From: Neptunomonas antarctica
Lineage (GTDB): Bacteria > Pseudomonadota > Gammaproteobacteria > Pseudomonadales > Balneatricaceae
Direction: 5' to 3'
Length of the DNA: 64,000 nt
Assembly (NCBI RefSeq): GCF_001305295.1
Contig: NZ_LJSI01000050.1
Span: forward strand, 1 to 64,000
In this document: piece by piece, positions 46,732-55,792 of the stretch
How the letters are laid out: each line of letters begins with the position of its first letter
Position numbering within the stretch: the stretch's first letter is position 1
Notes under the pieces: model-generated
The model's database searches: none
What the model was told of the DNA's origin: nothing
Seen by the model: the letters and a program-made list of their open reading frames with translations, nothing else
Program-made: the position numbers and the translations under genes

Positions 46732-48075
46732 ATGAGCACTAAAGATAACGCGCGCGTTCCTACGGGGCGTATTTCACGGTTTGCGAAGTTAGGCTCACTC
46801 ATGACGGGCGTCGCAGGGGGGATGATTGCTGAAGGTGCGCGTCAGCTTGCCAAAGGAAACCGCCCTAAAGCCAGTGAATTATTACTGACGCCGTCGAATG
46901 CAAAACGCGTCGCAGATCAGCTCTCACAATTACGTGGCGCCGCGATGAAAGTAGGGCAGTTACTGTCAATGGATTCGGGTGATCTGTTACCGCCTGAACT
47001 TACCGAGATACTGTCGCGCTTACGTTCTGACGCTAAACCTATGCCTTTTAGCCAGGTTACTAAAGTGCTGCAGGATAATTGGGGCGAAGGCTGGAATGAT
47101 CAGTTTCAACAGTTTTCTTTTGAAGCAACAGCGGCGGCGTCGATAGGTCAGGTACATTCAGCGCATACCAAAGATGGGCGACATTTAGCGCTTAAAATTC
47201 AATATCCCGGGATTCGTCAGAGCATTTCCAGTGATGTCGATAATGTCGCGACCTTACTGCGGGTATCTGGTCTCATCCCTAAAGAAATTAACTATAAGCC
47301 GCTCCTCGAAGAAGCCAAGCAGCAACTGCATGCCGAAGCTGATTATGAGCAAGAGGCTAACTGGTTACGTCGATATAAGGAACTGTTGTCGGATAGGCCC
47401 GAATTTTTATTGCCTGACGTTTATGATGAGTTTAGTACGCAGAATATACTGGCCATGTCCTTTGTTGCCGGTGTCCCTGTTGAAACTATTGGAGGTCATA
47501 ACGCTCATGACAAAACACAACCGCCAGTCTCTCAGGATGAACGTGATCGGGTTATGAGCTTATTGATGGAATTGCTGTTTCGCGAAATTTTCGAATTCAG
47601 AATAATTCAAACAGATCCCAACTTTGCCAACTATCATTACGATAGCCACACAGGAAAAATAATCCTGCTGGATTTTGGCGCCACACGTGAATACCCCCTC
47701 AAAATAACGGAGGCTTATCGTGCCCTTATGCAGGGTGCCATAGAAAACGATCGGGCAAGTATTAATGACGCGGCCGCACAGATTGGTTTTTTTCAGGAAA
47801 ACATTCAGCCTGAGCAACGCGAAGCCGTGATTGACCTGTTCGTACAAGCCTGTGAGCCATTAACCCATGATGGACTTTATGATTTTGCTCAATCTAATCT
47901 TGCAAAACGCATCAGCGAAACAGGGATGGCGCTTAGTATGGACAAAGGTTATTGGCATACGCCACCGGCAGACGCCATATTCCTGCATCGCAAATTAGGC
48001 GGCTTTTATCTGTTAGCGGCCAAATTAAAAGCCAGAGTCGATATGCGGGCATTGTTTTTACCCTATATGAAGTGA
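46732..48075 (+). CDS. ABC1/UbiB-family atypical kinase (AarF-like)
   Basis: The 447-residue protein matches the ABC1 family (ADCK/UbiB). Near residue 65 is the KxGQ signature AAMKVGQLLSMDSGDLLPPEL; the Ala-rich nucleotide loop is ATAAASIGQVHSAH near 145, followed by LALKIQYPG. The catalytic loop reads IIQTDPNFANYHYD and the metal site LLDFGATREY. Relatives support ubiquinone synthesis, but no ubi genes are nearby and this form lacks the C-terminal membrane helices of UbiB, so a different lipid or quinone role is possible. GAACGGGAC precedes the ATG. Confidence 0.88.
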   Translation: MSTKDNARVPTGRISRFAKLGSLMTGVAGGMIAEGARQLAKGNRPKASELLLTPSNAKRVADQLSQLRGAAMKVGQLLSMDSGDLLPPELTEILSRLRSDAKPMPFSQVTKVLQDNWGEGWNDQFQQFSFEATAAASIGQVHSAHTKDGRHLALKIQYPGIRQSISSDVDNVATLLRVSGLIPKEINYKPLLEEAKQQLHAEADYEQEANWLRRYKELLSDRPEFLLPDVYDEFSTQNILAMSFVAGVPVETIGGHNAHDKTQPPVSQDERDRVMSLLMELLFREIFEFRIIQTDPNFANYHYDSHTGKIILLDFGATREYPLKITEAYRALMQGAIENDRASINDAAAQIGFFQENIQPEQREAVIDLFVQACEPLTHDGLYDFAQSNLAKRISETGMALSMDKGYWHTPPADAIFLHRKLGGFYLLAAKLKARVDMRALFLPYMK

Positions 48076-48636
48076 TTAATAGAAAGAATTACGTGAGATC
48101 AGATGAGAAATCAAGTCGGGTCAGAAGAAACATGCCGGAAATAATATAAGTAAGTTTCATCTGATCCCATGCTTATTAGTAGAAATAGTGTTTGTTGTAA
48201 GTTCGAATGTAGTTTTGGCATTTACAGTCAATCCATAGGCATACTAGGGTGTGATGAAGAATAAAGAGCGCGGGTAATATTCAAGTCCTGCTCTAAATAT
48301 CGCCTTGGCCTTACCAACGATGAAGGCTGGTATCAAGGTAAGTGTTTTATTGGCGTGATTGTACATTTGAATATGAAGCTGATGACTATGATTTTCAGAG
48401 AGTCAGCAGTTAACAAGGCCAGTCAGACGGGCTGTCGGATTAATCCCACAGCCCGTAGCCTTCGAACTGTCAATCAGCTAAAATCTGGAAAAATTACTTT
48501 ACCCCGCAGGATGCCCAAAGTTTAAAGAACTTGTATTTTCCCCTTCATAGATTTTCTAGAACATAAGCATTAATAATCACTGTCTTGTTTTTCGTTTGTA
48601 TGAAAAATAAGGCTTAATATAATTTACTGATCCGAG
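48076..48636. other. Intergenic region with a hairpin and a possible coding relic
   Basis: ACGGGCTGT (48427-48435) and ACAGCCCGT (48448-48456) make a perfect 9-bp stem with no T tract. A start-less open frame (about 48269-48525) contains KYRLGLTNDEGWYQGK, which looks protein-like and then drifts into unlikely sequence. It may be a decayed gene. No complete gene is supported. Confidence 0.4.
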
Positions 48637-49269
48637 ATGTTTATCTTGTCTATATATCAATTAAAGTCCGGCTTTCAAAACTGTTTACGCCCGAGTGTGA
48701 AGTGGCTTTATGCTCATGGGGTAACGGCTAACCAAGTGACAGTAATCGCATTGGTGATATCGGTGATGTTAGGGGCATTTTTATCGTTACCCGGCATTGA
48801 TCCGCTTTGGTTTTTGTTGCTGCCTGTGTGGATGTTTTTGCGTATGGCATTTAATGCCATCGATGGTATGTTGGCGCGTGAATTTAAGCAGCAATCTGCG
48901 CTCGGTGCTTATCTCAATGAGTTGTCTGATGTGATCGCAGATGCTGCCCTGTTGCTGCCTTTTGCGTTGTTATTGGGTGTGGAGTCGAGTTTGGTTTTCG
49001 GGGTTGTTTTTCTGGCGGCATTGAGTGAATTTACGGGTGTGCTAGGGCTTATGGTCGGGGCATCCCGGCGTTATGACGGGCCTATGGGGAAAAGCGATCG
49101 CGCCTTTGTATTTGGTTTGATCGCTATACTTTGGGCGTTCAATGGTATTACCTCTTTTTGGTTTAATGCCGCTTTAGTTATCACCCTATTGTTACTACTC
49201 GTCACTATCATCAATCGGATTCGATGCGGTTTAGCCGAGCCTGCAACTAACGCACATAAGCAAGGATAG
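48637..49269 (+). CDS. ynbA: YnbA-like CDP-alcohol phosphatidyltransferase family protein
   Basis: The 210-residue membrane protein has five or six helices and a CDP-alcohol phosphotransferase motif, NAIDGMLAR followed by GAYLNELSDVIAD (residues about 70-100). Compared with the DxxDGxxAR-x8-GxxxDxxxD consensus, the first and third Asp are Asn. As I recall E. coli YnbA has the same changes, so this marks the subfamily. It would join a headgroup alcohol to CDP-diacylglycerol. The start is ATG 48637 or TTG 48646; the latter gives a YnbA-like MSIYQLKSGFQ. It opens a six-gene operon. Confidence 0.85.
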   Translation: MFILSIYQLKSGFQNCLRPSVKWLYAHGVTANQVTVIALVISVMLGAFLSLPGIDPLWFLLLPVWMFLRMAFNAIDGMLAREFKQQSALGAYLNELSDVIADAALLLPFALLLGVESSLVFGVVFLAALSEFTGVLGLMVGASRRYDGPMGKSDRAFVFGLIAILWAFNGITSFWFNAALVITLLLLLVTIINRIRCGLAEPATNAHKQG

Positions 49270-49272
49270 TTT

Positions 49273-51099
49273 ATGCAATCATCCATGAAAGGACCATCAG
49301 ATCTCACTGCAACCGATAGACTTGTCGATTCGGTGGACAGTGAAGTGCCATTCGACTCTATCTTGAGTTTTACCACCCATGATGGTGTTGAACTCAAGTA
49401 TCGCCATTGGCCCGCTAAAAAGCCGGTATCCGGCATTAAGAAAAGTATTGTGATGTTCCATCGAGGCCACGAACATAGCGCGCGTATGGCGCATTTAGTG
49501 GATGAACTAGAACTCGATGAATGTGATTTCTTTGCATGGGATGCCCGAGGACACGGCAATTCTCCGGGGGTGAGGGGAAGTAGTCCGAGTTTTGGAACCA
49601 GCGTGCGCGATGTTCAGACTTTTTTTGATCATTTGGCTGTGCAGCATAATGTTGATGTTGAGCACACGGTGGTGTTGGCTCAAAGTGTCGGAGCCGTGCT
49701 GGCATCGACGTGGGTACATGATTACGCGCCGAATATCCGTGCTTTAGTGTTAGCCTCTCCCGCTTTTAGTATTAAGTTATATGTGCCTTTCGCTATTCCT
49801 GGCCTGCGCATATTAAGGAAGTTAAAAGGTAATTTCTTTGTTAATAGCTATGTTAAAGCTAATTTATTAACCCATGATCCTGAGCGTATTTCATCATTTG
49901 AAAATGATCCTCTCATCGCTCGCGCTATTTCGGTCGACATGTTACTTGGGCTGCATGATGCCGCTAAAAGAGTAGTTGCCGATGCCGCTTCTATCACTGT
50001 GCCAACGCAGTTATTTATTTCAGGTTCCGATTGGGTCGTGCGGAGTAAGCCCCAACAGCAGTTCTATGAGCGTTTGGGATCCGACTGTAAAGAGCAACAT
50101 ATTTTGCCGGGTTTCTATCATGACACATTAGGCGAACTGGCGAGGGCTGAGACATTATCGCGCATTCAACGCTTCGTTAGACGCTCTTTTGCGCAGGTTC
50201 ATTACAGCAAAGTGTTACTTGATGCCGATAAGGTAGGCTATTTTTGTGCTGAAGCCGAATCGCTCGCATCGCCGCTTCCGGAAAAATCCCTGCAAGCGCG
50301 TTATTGGTCTTTTTATCGCGCCTCACTTGTATTTAGCAGCCGTTTTTCTGCGGGTGTTAAATTAGGCATTGATACGGGGTTTGATTCTGGGAGTACCTTA
50401 GATTATGTCTATCGTAACAAACCAACGGGCACCAATAAATTCGGGGAGTTTATAGATAAAAACTATTTAAATTCGGTCGGTTGGAAAGGTATTCGTCAAC
50501 GCAGAATGAACCTGGAAGAGTTGCTGTGCATCGTTATGGATAAGCTACAAGCACAGAATCGTGATGTGAAGTTGGTAGATATTGCGGCAGGCCACGGGCG
50601 TTATATTTTATCTGCTATCGAACAAGCCAACGTTAAGCCTACGTCTGTATTGTTGCGTGACTACAGTGATATTAACGTTAGAGATGGCAATAACCTTATT
50701 AAAGAGAAGGGCCTTGCTGACATAGTGCAATTTGTTAAAGGCGATGCTTTTGATAAAGCCGATTTGGCTGCATTGAATCCTAAACCAAATCTAGCTGTTG
50801 TTTCCGGGTTATATGAGCTGTTTAGTGACAATAGCATGGTATCAGCATCATTAGCGGGGCTATCCCAAAGCATGGAAGCAGGAGGGTATTTAATTTACAC
50901 CGGGCAACCCTGGCATCCGCAGTTAGCCCTGATTGCGCGTGCGCTCACAAGCCACCGTGAAGGAGAGGCTTGGGTGATGCGTCGCCGTAGCCAAGCAGAA
51001 ATGGATCAACTAGTTGCTGCTGCCGGATTTAAAAAGCTTGAACAACGCATTGATGAAATGGGTATTTTTAGCGTATCAATCGCGCAGAAAGTAGCTTAA
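49273..51099 (+). CDS. ynbC: YnbC-like alpha/beta hydrolase - methyltransferase fusion
   Basis: The 608-residue protein combines two enzymes. Residues about 30-300 are an alpha/beta hydrolase of lysophospholipase/monoacylglycerol lipase type, with FFAWDARGHGNSPG and the nucleophile elbow LAQSVGAVLAS (Ser in a modified GxSxG). Residues about 420-600 form a class I SAM-dependent methyltransferase with VDIAAGHGRYILSAI. The order and size match YnbC of E. coli. It follows ynbA after three bases. It may remodel acyl chains and methylate the lipid headgroup; the actual substrate is unknown. Confidence 0.88.
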   Translation: MQSSMKGPSDLTATDRLVDSVDSEVPFDSILSFTTHDGVELKYRHWPAKKPVSGIKKSIVMFHRGHEHSARMAHLVDELELDECDFFAWDARGHGNSPGVRGSSPSFGTSVRDVQTFFDHLAVQHNVDVEHTVVLAQSVGAVLASTWVHDYAPNIRALVLASPAFSIKLYVPFAIPGLRILRKLKGNFFVNSYVKANLLTHDPERISSFENDPLIARAISVDMLLGLHDAAKRVVADAASITVPTQLFISGSDWVVRSKPQQQFYERLGSDCKEQHILPGFYHDTLGELARAETLSRIQRFVRRSFAQVHYSKVLLDADKVGYFCAEAESLASPLPEKSLQARYWSFYRASLVFSSRFSAGVKLGIDTGFDSGSTLDYVYRNKPTGTNKFGEFIDKNYLNSVGWKGIRQRRMNLEELLCIVMDKLQAQNRDVKLVDIAAGHGRYILSAIEQANVKPTSVLLRDYSDINVRDGNNLIKEKGLADIVQFVKGDAFDKADLAALNPKPNLAVVSGLYELFSDNSMVSASLAGLSQSMEAGGYLIYTGQPWHPQLALIARALTSHREGEAWVMRRRSQAEMDQLVAAAGFKKLEQRIDEMGIFSVSIAQKVA

Positions 51100-51104
51100 A
51101 AAGG

Positions 51105-52505
51105 ATGTTTCAATGGACTTTTTCATCTTATAAATCTGTTTTATGGCTAAGAAGTTTGATGTGGCTGGCTTTATTAGCGCCCCTCTTTTTTCTGAGTTAT
51201 AACCTGTCTAATCAGTATGCAGCCAGTTTGCCAGACGTTGGTAGCGTGGTGTTTGGATGGGAAAGTGCCATTCCATTAGTGCCATGGACCATTATTCCTT
51301 ACTGGTCTATTGATTTGCTCTACGGTTTAGCCTTTTTATTGCCATGTGAACGTAGGCATATTGATACTTTGGGTTGGCGACTGCTTACGGCCCAAATTGT
51401 TTGCATTGCATGCTTCTTCCTTTGGCCGTTGCGTTTTAGTGTTGAACGTCCCGAACTAGACGGTTTATTTGGCTCGATGTTTGACCTCTTAATGGGCTTT
51501 GATAAGCCGTTTAATCAAGCACCCTCCTTGCATATCACTTTATTAGTGGTGCTCTGGGCTTGTTATGCTGTGCACTTAAAGGGCGCTTGGCGCTGGTTGA
51601 TGCACGGTTGGTTTGCATTAATAGGGTTGTCGGTATTAACCACATGGCAGCATCACTTTATTGATCTTCCTGCCGGTATTTTAGCGGGGTATTTTTGTTT
51701 GTGGTGTTGCCCAATGAAAAGCCTGAACTCTGTCCCGCAGCGTGGAAAGAACATCTCTCGAATAGTGCGTCGACGGCGTTGGATATTGGCTTGTTATTAC
51801 GCGCTGGCGAGTCTTATTTTGGGAATTATTCTTAGCATCGGTGCGGCCGGTTTTCCTGGTATAGCGCTGCTGCTGATTTGGCCTTGTATTACGCTAATGC
51901 TGGTTGCTATTAATTATGCTTTTTGGGGTGCTCAGGGGTTTCAGAAGCAACCATCGGGGCGCCTCAGTATTGCTGCCACTATATTATTTGCTCCCTATTT
52001 ATTGGGGGCCTGGATTAATACTAAGTATTGGACAAAAGGGCAATCCCCTGCAGATGAAGTAGTTGCCGGTGTCTGGCTTGGGCGTATTCCAGATGCAAGG
52101 GAAGCAAAGCGATACGCGGGATTAATGGACATGTGTGCCGAACTGCCCGTCACAGTGGCTGATGGTTGCGATTACCGTTATTTGCCAGTGCTCGATTTAA
52201 CGCCGTTGACTCCTGAGCAATGTTGGCAAGCGGCACGCATTATTGATGGCCTTGTTAACGCGGATAGCCAGCCGATTTTAGTATTTTGTGCATTAGGTTA
52301 TTCACGCAGTAGTGTGGCATTGATGGCGTGGCTATTACTGACTGAGCAGGCAAAAAATCCTGAGCATGCGAAGTTGATAATTGAACATGCTCGGCCACAA
52401 GTAGTGATTAAACCATACCATTTGGAGATGCTTAATGAGATGGTGTTCCTTCCCGAATTTTATGATTATCAGTTGCTTCAAAGAGTGACTGAAAAGCGTG
52501 GCTAA
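51105..52505 (+). CDS. ynbD: YnbD-like PAP2 / dual-specificity phosphatase fusion
   Basis: The 466-residue protein has an N-terminal multi-helix PAP2-like domain (about residues 20-200), with NQAPSLHITLLVVLWACY and TWQHHFIDLPAGILAGY, then more helices. A C-terminal tyrosine/dual-specificity phosphatase domain (about 320-460) has the active loop VFCALGYSRSSVALMAWL, a CxxGxxR variant with Cys and Arg intact. It could dephosphorylate a phosphatidyl-headgroup phosphate intermediate made by the YnbA-like enzyme. It starts six bases after ynbC. Confidence 0.88.
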   Translation: MFQWTFSSYKSVLWLRSLMWLALLAPLFFLSYNLSNQYAASLPDVGSVVFGWESAIPLVPWTIIPYWSIDLLYGLAFLLPCERRHIDTLGWRLLTAQIVCIACFFLWPLRFSVERPELDGLFGSMFDLLMGFDKPFNQAPSLHITLLVVLWACYAVHLKGAWRWLMHGWFALIGLSVLTTWQHHFIDLPAGILAGYFCLWCCPMKSLNSVPQRGKNISRIVRRRRWILACYYALASLILGIILSIGAAGFPGIALLLIWPCITLMLVAINYAFWGAQGFQKQPSGRLSIAATILFAPYLLGAWINTKYWTKGQSPADEVVAGVWLGRIPDAREAKRYAGLMDMCAELPVTVADGCDYRYLPVLDLTPLTPEQCWQAARIIDGLVNADSQPILVFCALGYSRSSVALMAWLLLTEQAKNPEHAKLIIEHARPQVVIKPYHLEMLNEMVFLPEFYDYQLLQRVTEKRG

Positions 52506-52555
52506 ATAGGGCCGCTAAATGCGAAATCTACAATGCTGAATCGTAAGGAAAATGG

Positions 52556-53023
52556 ATGAGCCAGCAAATGAGTGTGTTACTCCAGGTCAGCTTATTAAAG
52601 TGTGGAGTTGCTATTGATAGAACATCGCTTGGCTTTACATTATTAAGTATCGTCATGTCATTCTTGCAGCGCAGTCTATTAATTAATACGTTTCAAATGA
52701 TCGCTTTTGGCATCATAGTACTCGTCGGTATTATGCAAAAATATTACGCAATCCGAGTAAGTATAGATGCTGAAATATTTGCTCAATTAGTGCCGCTGAT
52801 TACCGCCAGGCGGGAAGTGAAAGCCGGTGAAATTGAGAGTGAACTTCAAGATCTCGATAGTGCAATGCTACATTTAGGGTTAATCAAAGCGAATGAAGGA
52901 ACTCGGTCATTGCGAGACCGGTGTCAGGGAGCATTCAGGCTATTTAAGGGTCAGGTTGCATGCCTGTCGATACAAGGTGTGTTATTGCTCGGTATCTTAT
53001 TGGTGAACGTGTTTAGCGTATGA
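52556..53023 (+). CDS. Hypothetical membrane protein of the ynb-like cluster
   Basis: The 155-residue product has hydrophobic segments at about residues 5-20, 25-60 and at the C terminus (VACLSIQGVLLLGILLVNVF). A central soluble part has the charged run ITARREVKAGEIESELQDLD. No family is recognised and E. coli ynbABCD has no counterpart. AAGGAAAA precedes the ATG. It sits inside the operon between the phosphatase fusion and the CDP-diglyceride synthase, so it probably takes part in the same lipid pathway. Confidence 0.7.
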   Translation: MSQQMSVLLQVSLLKCGVAIDRTSLGFTLLSIVMSFLQRSLLINTFQMIAFGIIVLVGIMQKYYAIRVSIDAEIFAQLVPLITARREVKAGEIESELQDLDSAMLHLGLIKANEGTRSLRDRCQGAFRLFKGQVACLSIQGVLLLGILLVNVFSV

Positions 53024-53080
53024 TATTCGCCCCGGCTGGGTGTCGATTATATTTATTTTACTAAGGAAGTGATTTGTTCA

Positions 53081-54016
53081 ATGTTTTTTAATATTCCCCA
53101 ATATTCATTTTATACGATGGCGACAGTTGTCGGCTTACTCGTTTTAGCGACCGTAGTCAGGCTGTATTTAAAGAATAAATATCCAGCAACAGATTACACA
53201 GAGCTGCGGCAAAGAATTCAGTCATGGTGGGTCATGATTGGGCTCCTGTTCGTGGTGCTGACGGTGAGTAAAACAGCGGCAGTTGTTTTTTTTGGTTTTT
53301 TAAGTTTTTTGGCGCTCAAAGAGTTTCTCTCGATTGTGCCGACGCGCTTAACTGACCGAAAGGTTATTTTCTGGGCGTATTTGTCCATACCTTTTCAATA
53401 TTATTGGGTGAGTGCTGGCTGGTACGGGATGTTTATCATCTTTATACCCGTGTACGTTTTTCTTTTCCTGCCCATGTGTATGGTACTGAAGGGGGATACA
53501 AAAGGCTTTATCCGATCGGCGGGTATTATCCATTGGGCAACCATGCTCACTGTGTTTAGTATCAGTCATATTGCCTTTTTACTCATGCTGCCTGTTAAAA
53601 ATGAACTGGCAGGCTTTGTCGGACCTGTACTGTTTTTACTGTTTATGACGCAGTTTAATGATGTCTGCCAGTATGTATGGGGCAAGCTGTTAGGTAAGCA
53701 TAAAATTATTCCTAAAGTTAGTCCCAATAAAACATGGGAAGGCTTTCTTGGCGGACTAGTCACTATCACGATTTGTGCGGGTCTCGTGGCGCCACTATTG
53801 ACGCCCTTAAGCAACCTACAAGGCCTGATGGCGGGAGCCCTGATTGGCGCCAGTGGTTTTATCGGAGATGTGGTGATTTCATCAGTTAAGCGTGATCTGG
53901 ATATAAAAGACAGTGGCAATTTTATACCTGGGCATGGTGGCATATTGGATCGACTCGATAGCCTGACCTACACTGCTCCGCTGTTTTTCCATTTTTTGTA
54001 TTACACGTACTATTAA
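53081..54016 (+). CDS. ynbB: YnbB-like phosphatidate cytidylyltransferase
   Basis: From ATG 53081, with AAGGAAG about 11 bases upstream, the product has 311 residues; a GTG at 53069 would overlap that ribosome site. It is a CdsA-family membrane enzyme with about eight helices. The family signature is present: KVSPNKTWEGFLGG near residue 220 and KRDLDIKDSGNFIPGHGG near 270, ending in LDRLDSL. It makes CDP-diacylglycerol from phosphatidate and CTP, the donor used by the YnbA-like enzyme. A dedicated second CDS enzyme next to it implies channelled synthesis. Confidence 0.92.
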   Translation: MFFNIPQYSFYTMATVVGLLVLATVVRLYLKNKYPATDYTELRQRIQSWWVMIGLLFVVLTVSKTAAVVFFGFLSFLALKEFLSIVPTRLTDRKVIFWAYLSIPFQYYWVSAGWYGMFIIFIPVYVFLFLPMCMVLKGDTKGFIRSAGIIHWATMLTVFSISHIAFLLMLPVKNELAGFVGPVLFLLFMTQFNDVCQYVWGKLLGKHKIIPKVSPNKTWEGFLGGLVTITICAGLVAPLLTPLSNLQGLMAGALIGASGFIGDVVISSVKRDLDIKDSGNFIPGHGGILDRLDSLTYTAPLFFHFLYYTYY

Positions 54017-54018
54017 TC

Positions 54019-54678
54019 ATGAATCGAGTTATGAAAATTTTGTTTTTTGCCCTGATTGTTAAGCCGGTTGTGTTGATTGTGCTTGGAATCAACTTGAGAA
54101 ATCGAGAAAAGCTCCCGATGTCAGGGCCTGCCATCATAGTCGCCAACCATAACAGCCACTTAGATACATTAGTATTAATGAGTTTATACCCATTATCAAT
54201 GATTCATAAAGTAAGGCCGGTGGCAGCTGCCGACTACTTTTTGGGGAATGGAGGCTTTCTGGCATGGTTGTCACTTGTCTGTATTGGCATTATCGGGATG
54301 GATAGAAGCGGTAAATCTGGCAAAGAAGGTTTATTTAAGGGTTGTCACCAAGCACTAGATAATAATGACATTCTGATATTGTTCCCCGAGGGTAGCCGTG
54401 GGAAGCCTGAAGAGATGAGTGCGTTAAAAAAGGGTGTGTATTTTATCGTTAAAGATCGTCCCCATATCCCGGTAACGCCAGTTATGATGCATGGCTTAGG
54501 CCGCTCGTTACCCAAAGGCGAAGTGTTGTTAGTGCCGTTTAACTGTGATGTTGTGGTGGGAAACAGCGTACCCGTAACAGATAATTCATCGTCCTACGTG
54601 GACGCTATATCTGAGCAATTTAAGCAGTTGTCCCAGTATTGCTTAACTAAAAGCGATACAGCGGAGGAAAGCCTTTAA
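54019..54678 (+). CDS. PlsC-like 1-acyl-glycerol-3-phosphate acyltransferase
   Basis: The 219-residue enzyme has an N-terminal membrane segment and the acyltransferase block I VANHNSHLDTLVL (HxxxxD) near residue 35. Block III is FPEGSRGKPEEMSALKKG near 125. It makes phosphatidate from lysophosphatidate, the precursor for the CDS enzyme encoded two bases upstream. So the cluster carries the acyl transfer, activation, headgroup transfer and dephosphorylation steps for a phospholipid. It ends the operon; no T-rich terminator was seen after it. Confidence 0.9.
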   Translation: MNRVMKILFFALIVKPVVLIVLGINLRNREKLPMSGPAIIVANHNSHLDTLVLMSLYPLSMIHKVRPVAAADYFLGNGGFLAWLSLVCIGIIGMDRSGKSGKEGLFKGCHQALDNNDILILFPEGSRGKPEEMSALKKGVYFIVKDRPHIPVTPVMMHGLGRSLPKGEVLLVPFNCDVVVGNSVPVTDNSSSYVDAISEQFKQLSQYCLTKSDTAEESL

Positions 54679-55065
54679 AAGGGCATTTTTTAAGAAGTCT
54701 GATAATAAATTTAACGCCACATCATCATAGATACCGTCTGGGCTGCGTGTTACCAATTCCCATAACGGTTCATGTCATAGATGCCAGCTTCTAGTGGTCT
54801 GGTTGCTTGTAATTAATCTTTGAAACTATGGAATACATTCCAGAATTGCAGATTCATAGGACCTAAGCTCCAGCGTTGGATAAATTGTTTGAAGGATTTT
54901 TCGGAATTTATGGCACGGAATGACGTCACAAAACTACGTAGCTCTGCTAAGTTCATTTGTAGGATCCAATTAGGGTAACTTCCTATAGGGGCGGGCATAA
55001 TGGTCAAACTGTCGAGTTCTTCTTAATAGCGTAATGACTCACCCAGTAACCTTGCATCGCTGGGC
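54679..55065. other. Intergenic region, no supported gene
   Basis: About 390 bases. A 64-residue minus-strand open frame (54813-55007) has a natural-looking C-terminal helix pattern but no good start or family; it could be a relic. No RNA or terminator recognised. Confidence 0.35.
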
Positions 55066-55086
55066 GGACCATATATGACCCCTTAT
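55066..55086. repeat. Left copy of an inverted repeat bracketing the NYN gene
   Basis: The 21 bases contain CATATATGACCCC. The reverse complement recurs at 55793-55812. The pair matches at about 18 of 20 positions and brackets one gene plus its leader. Confidence 0.55.
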
Positions 55087-55165
55087 CTGTTACATGTGCG
55101 CGCTGTATCATGTTACAGCAGGGCTTTGCTGCGTTCCCTTATATAAATTACAAGGAGGTTTCACA

Positions 55166-55747
55166 ATGAAGTGGGCATTTATCGATTATGAAAACACCGG
55201 ATGTTTGAGTAAAGTCGATCTTTCGATTTACAGTAAAGTCGTTCTGTTTGTTGGAGCAAAACAGCCGAAAATCGACCTCGGAGACAAAAAATACGATTCA
55301 CCGATAGAGCTGGTTCTGATTCAACTGAAAGCGACCCAGTCCAATAATCTGGACTTTCATCTTTCCTATTACCTTGGGAAATATGACGGCGATGCTCCCG
55401 TCGGGGTTAGCTTTGATATTATCAGCAACGACAAAGGTTTTTCTCCCCTCATCGCTCACATCAAGATAAACGGCAGAGCGTGTAAGCAAGTGGAAGTGAC
55501 GGTTGCTCTCAGCGCAAAGGGTAAGCAAGTAAAAGTAGCTTCGGTTCCCACCCCAAAGAGCAAACTAATATCATTTATAACCTCTACGTCAAAAGACAAG
55601 CGTCCTAAAAAAATCATTAGCCTTCGAAATCACATTGCTGCACATATGGGTGTCAAAGGAAATGAAGTCGCAATACAAAATTATGTCAATCAATTAGTTA
55701 ATGAGAAAATCATCAAGGTCTCAGGTGATAGTGTTGAGTACAAATGA
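55166..55747 (+). CDS. NYN/PIN-like domain protein
   Basis: The ATG at 55166 has the strong site AAGGAGG eight bases upstream and gives 193 residues. Residues 1-110 form a PIN-like/NYN fold: acidic motifs KWAFIDYENTG at the start, LDFHLSYYLGKY near 75 and FDIISNDKGFSPLI near 95 supply the Asp residues of a metal-dependent RNase site. Residues about 140-193 look like a small winged helix (LRNHIAAHMGVKG..NYVNQLVNEKIIKV). It is probably an RNase or RNA-binding protein. It is isolated and bracketed by inverted repeats. Confidence 0.75.
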   Translation: MKWAFIDYENTGCLSKVDLSIYSKVVLFVGAKQPKIDLGDKKYDSPIELVLIQLKATQSNNLDFHLSYYLGKYDGDAPVGVSFDIISNDKGFSPLIAHIKINGRACKQVEVTVALSAKGKQVKVASVPTPKSKLISFITSTSKDKRPKKIISLRNHIAAHMGVKGNEVAIQNYVNQLVNEKIIKVSGDSVEYK

Positions 55748-55792
55748 TGCATTACTTCTGCTTTAGCCCTCGTTATAACTGGGATGATTACC

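Noticed and set aside
54813-55007. 64-codon minus-strand open frame
   Set aside because: Plausible composition but no family, no clear start signal and no neighbours supporting it.
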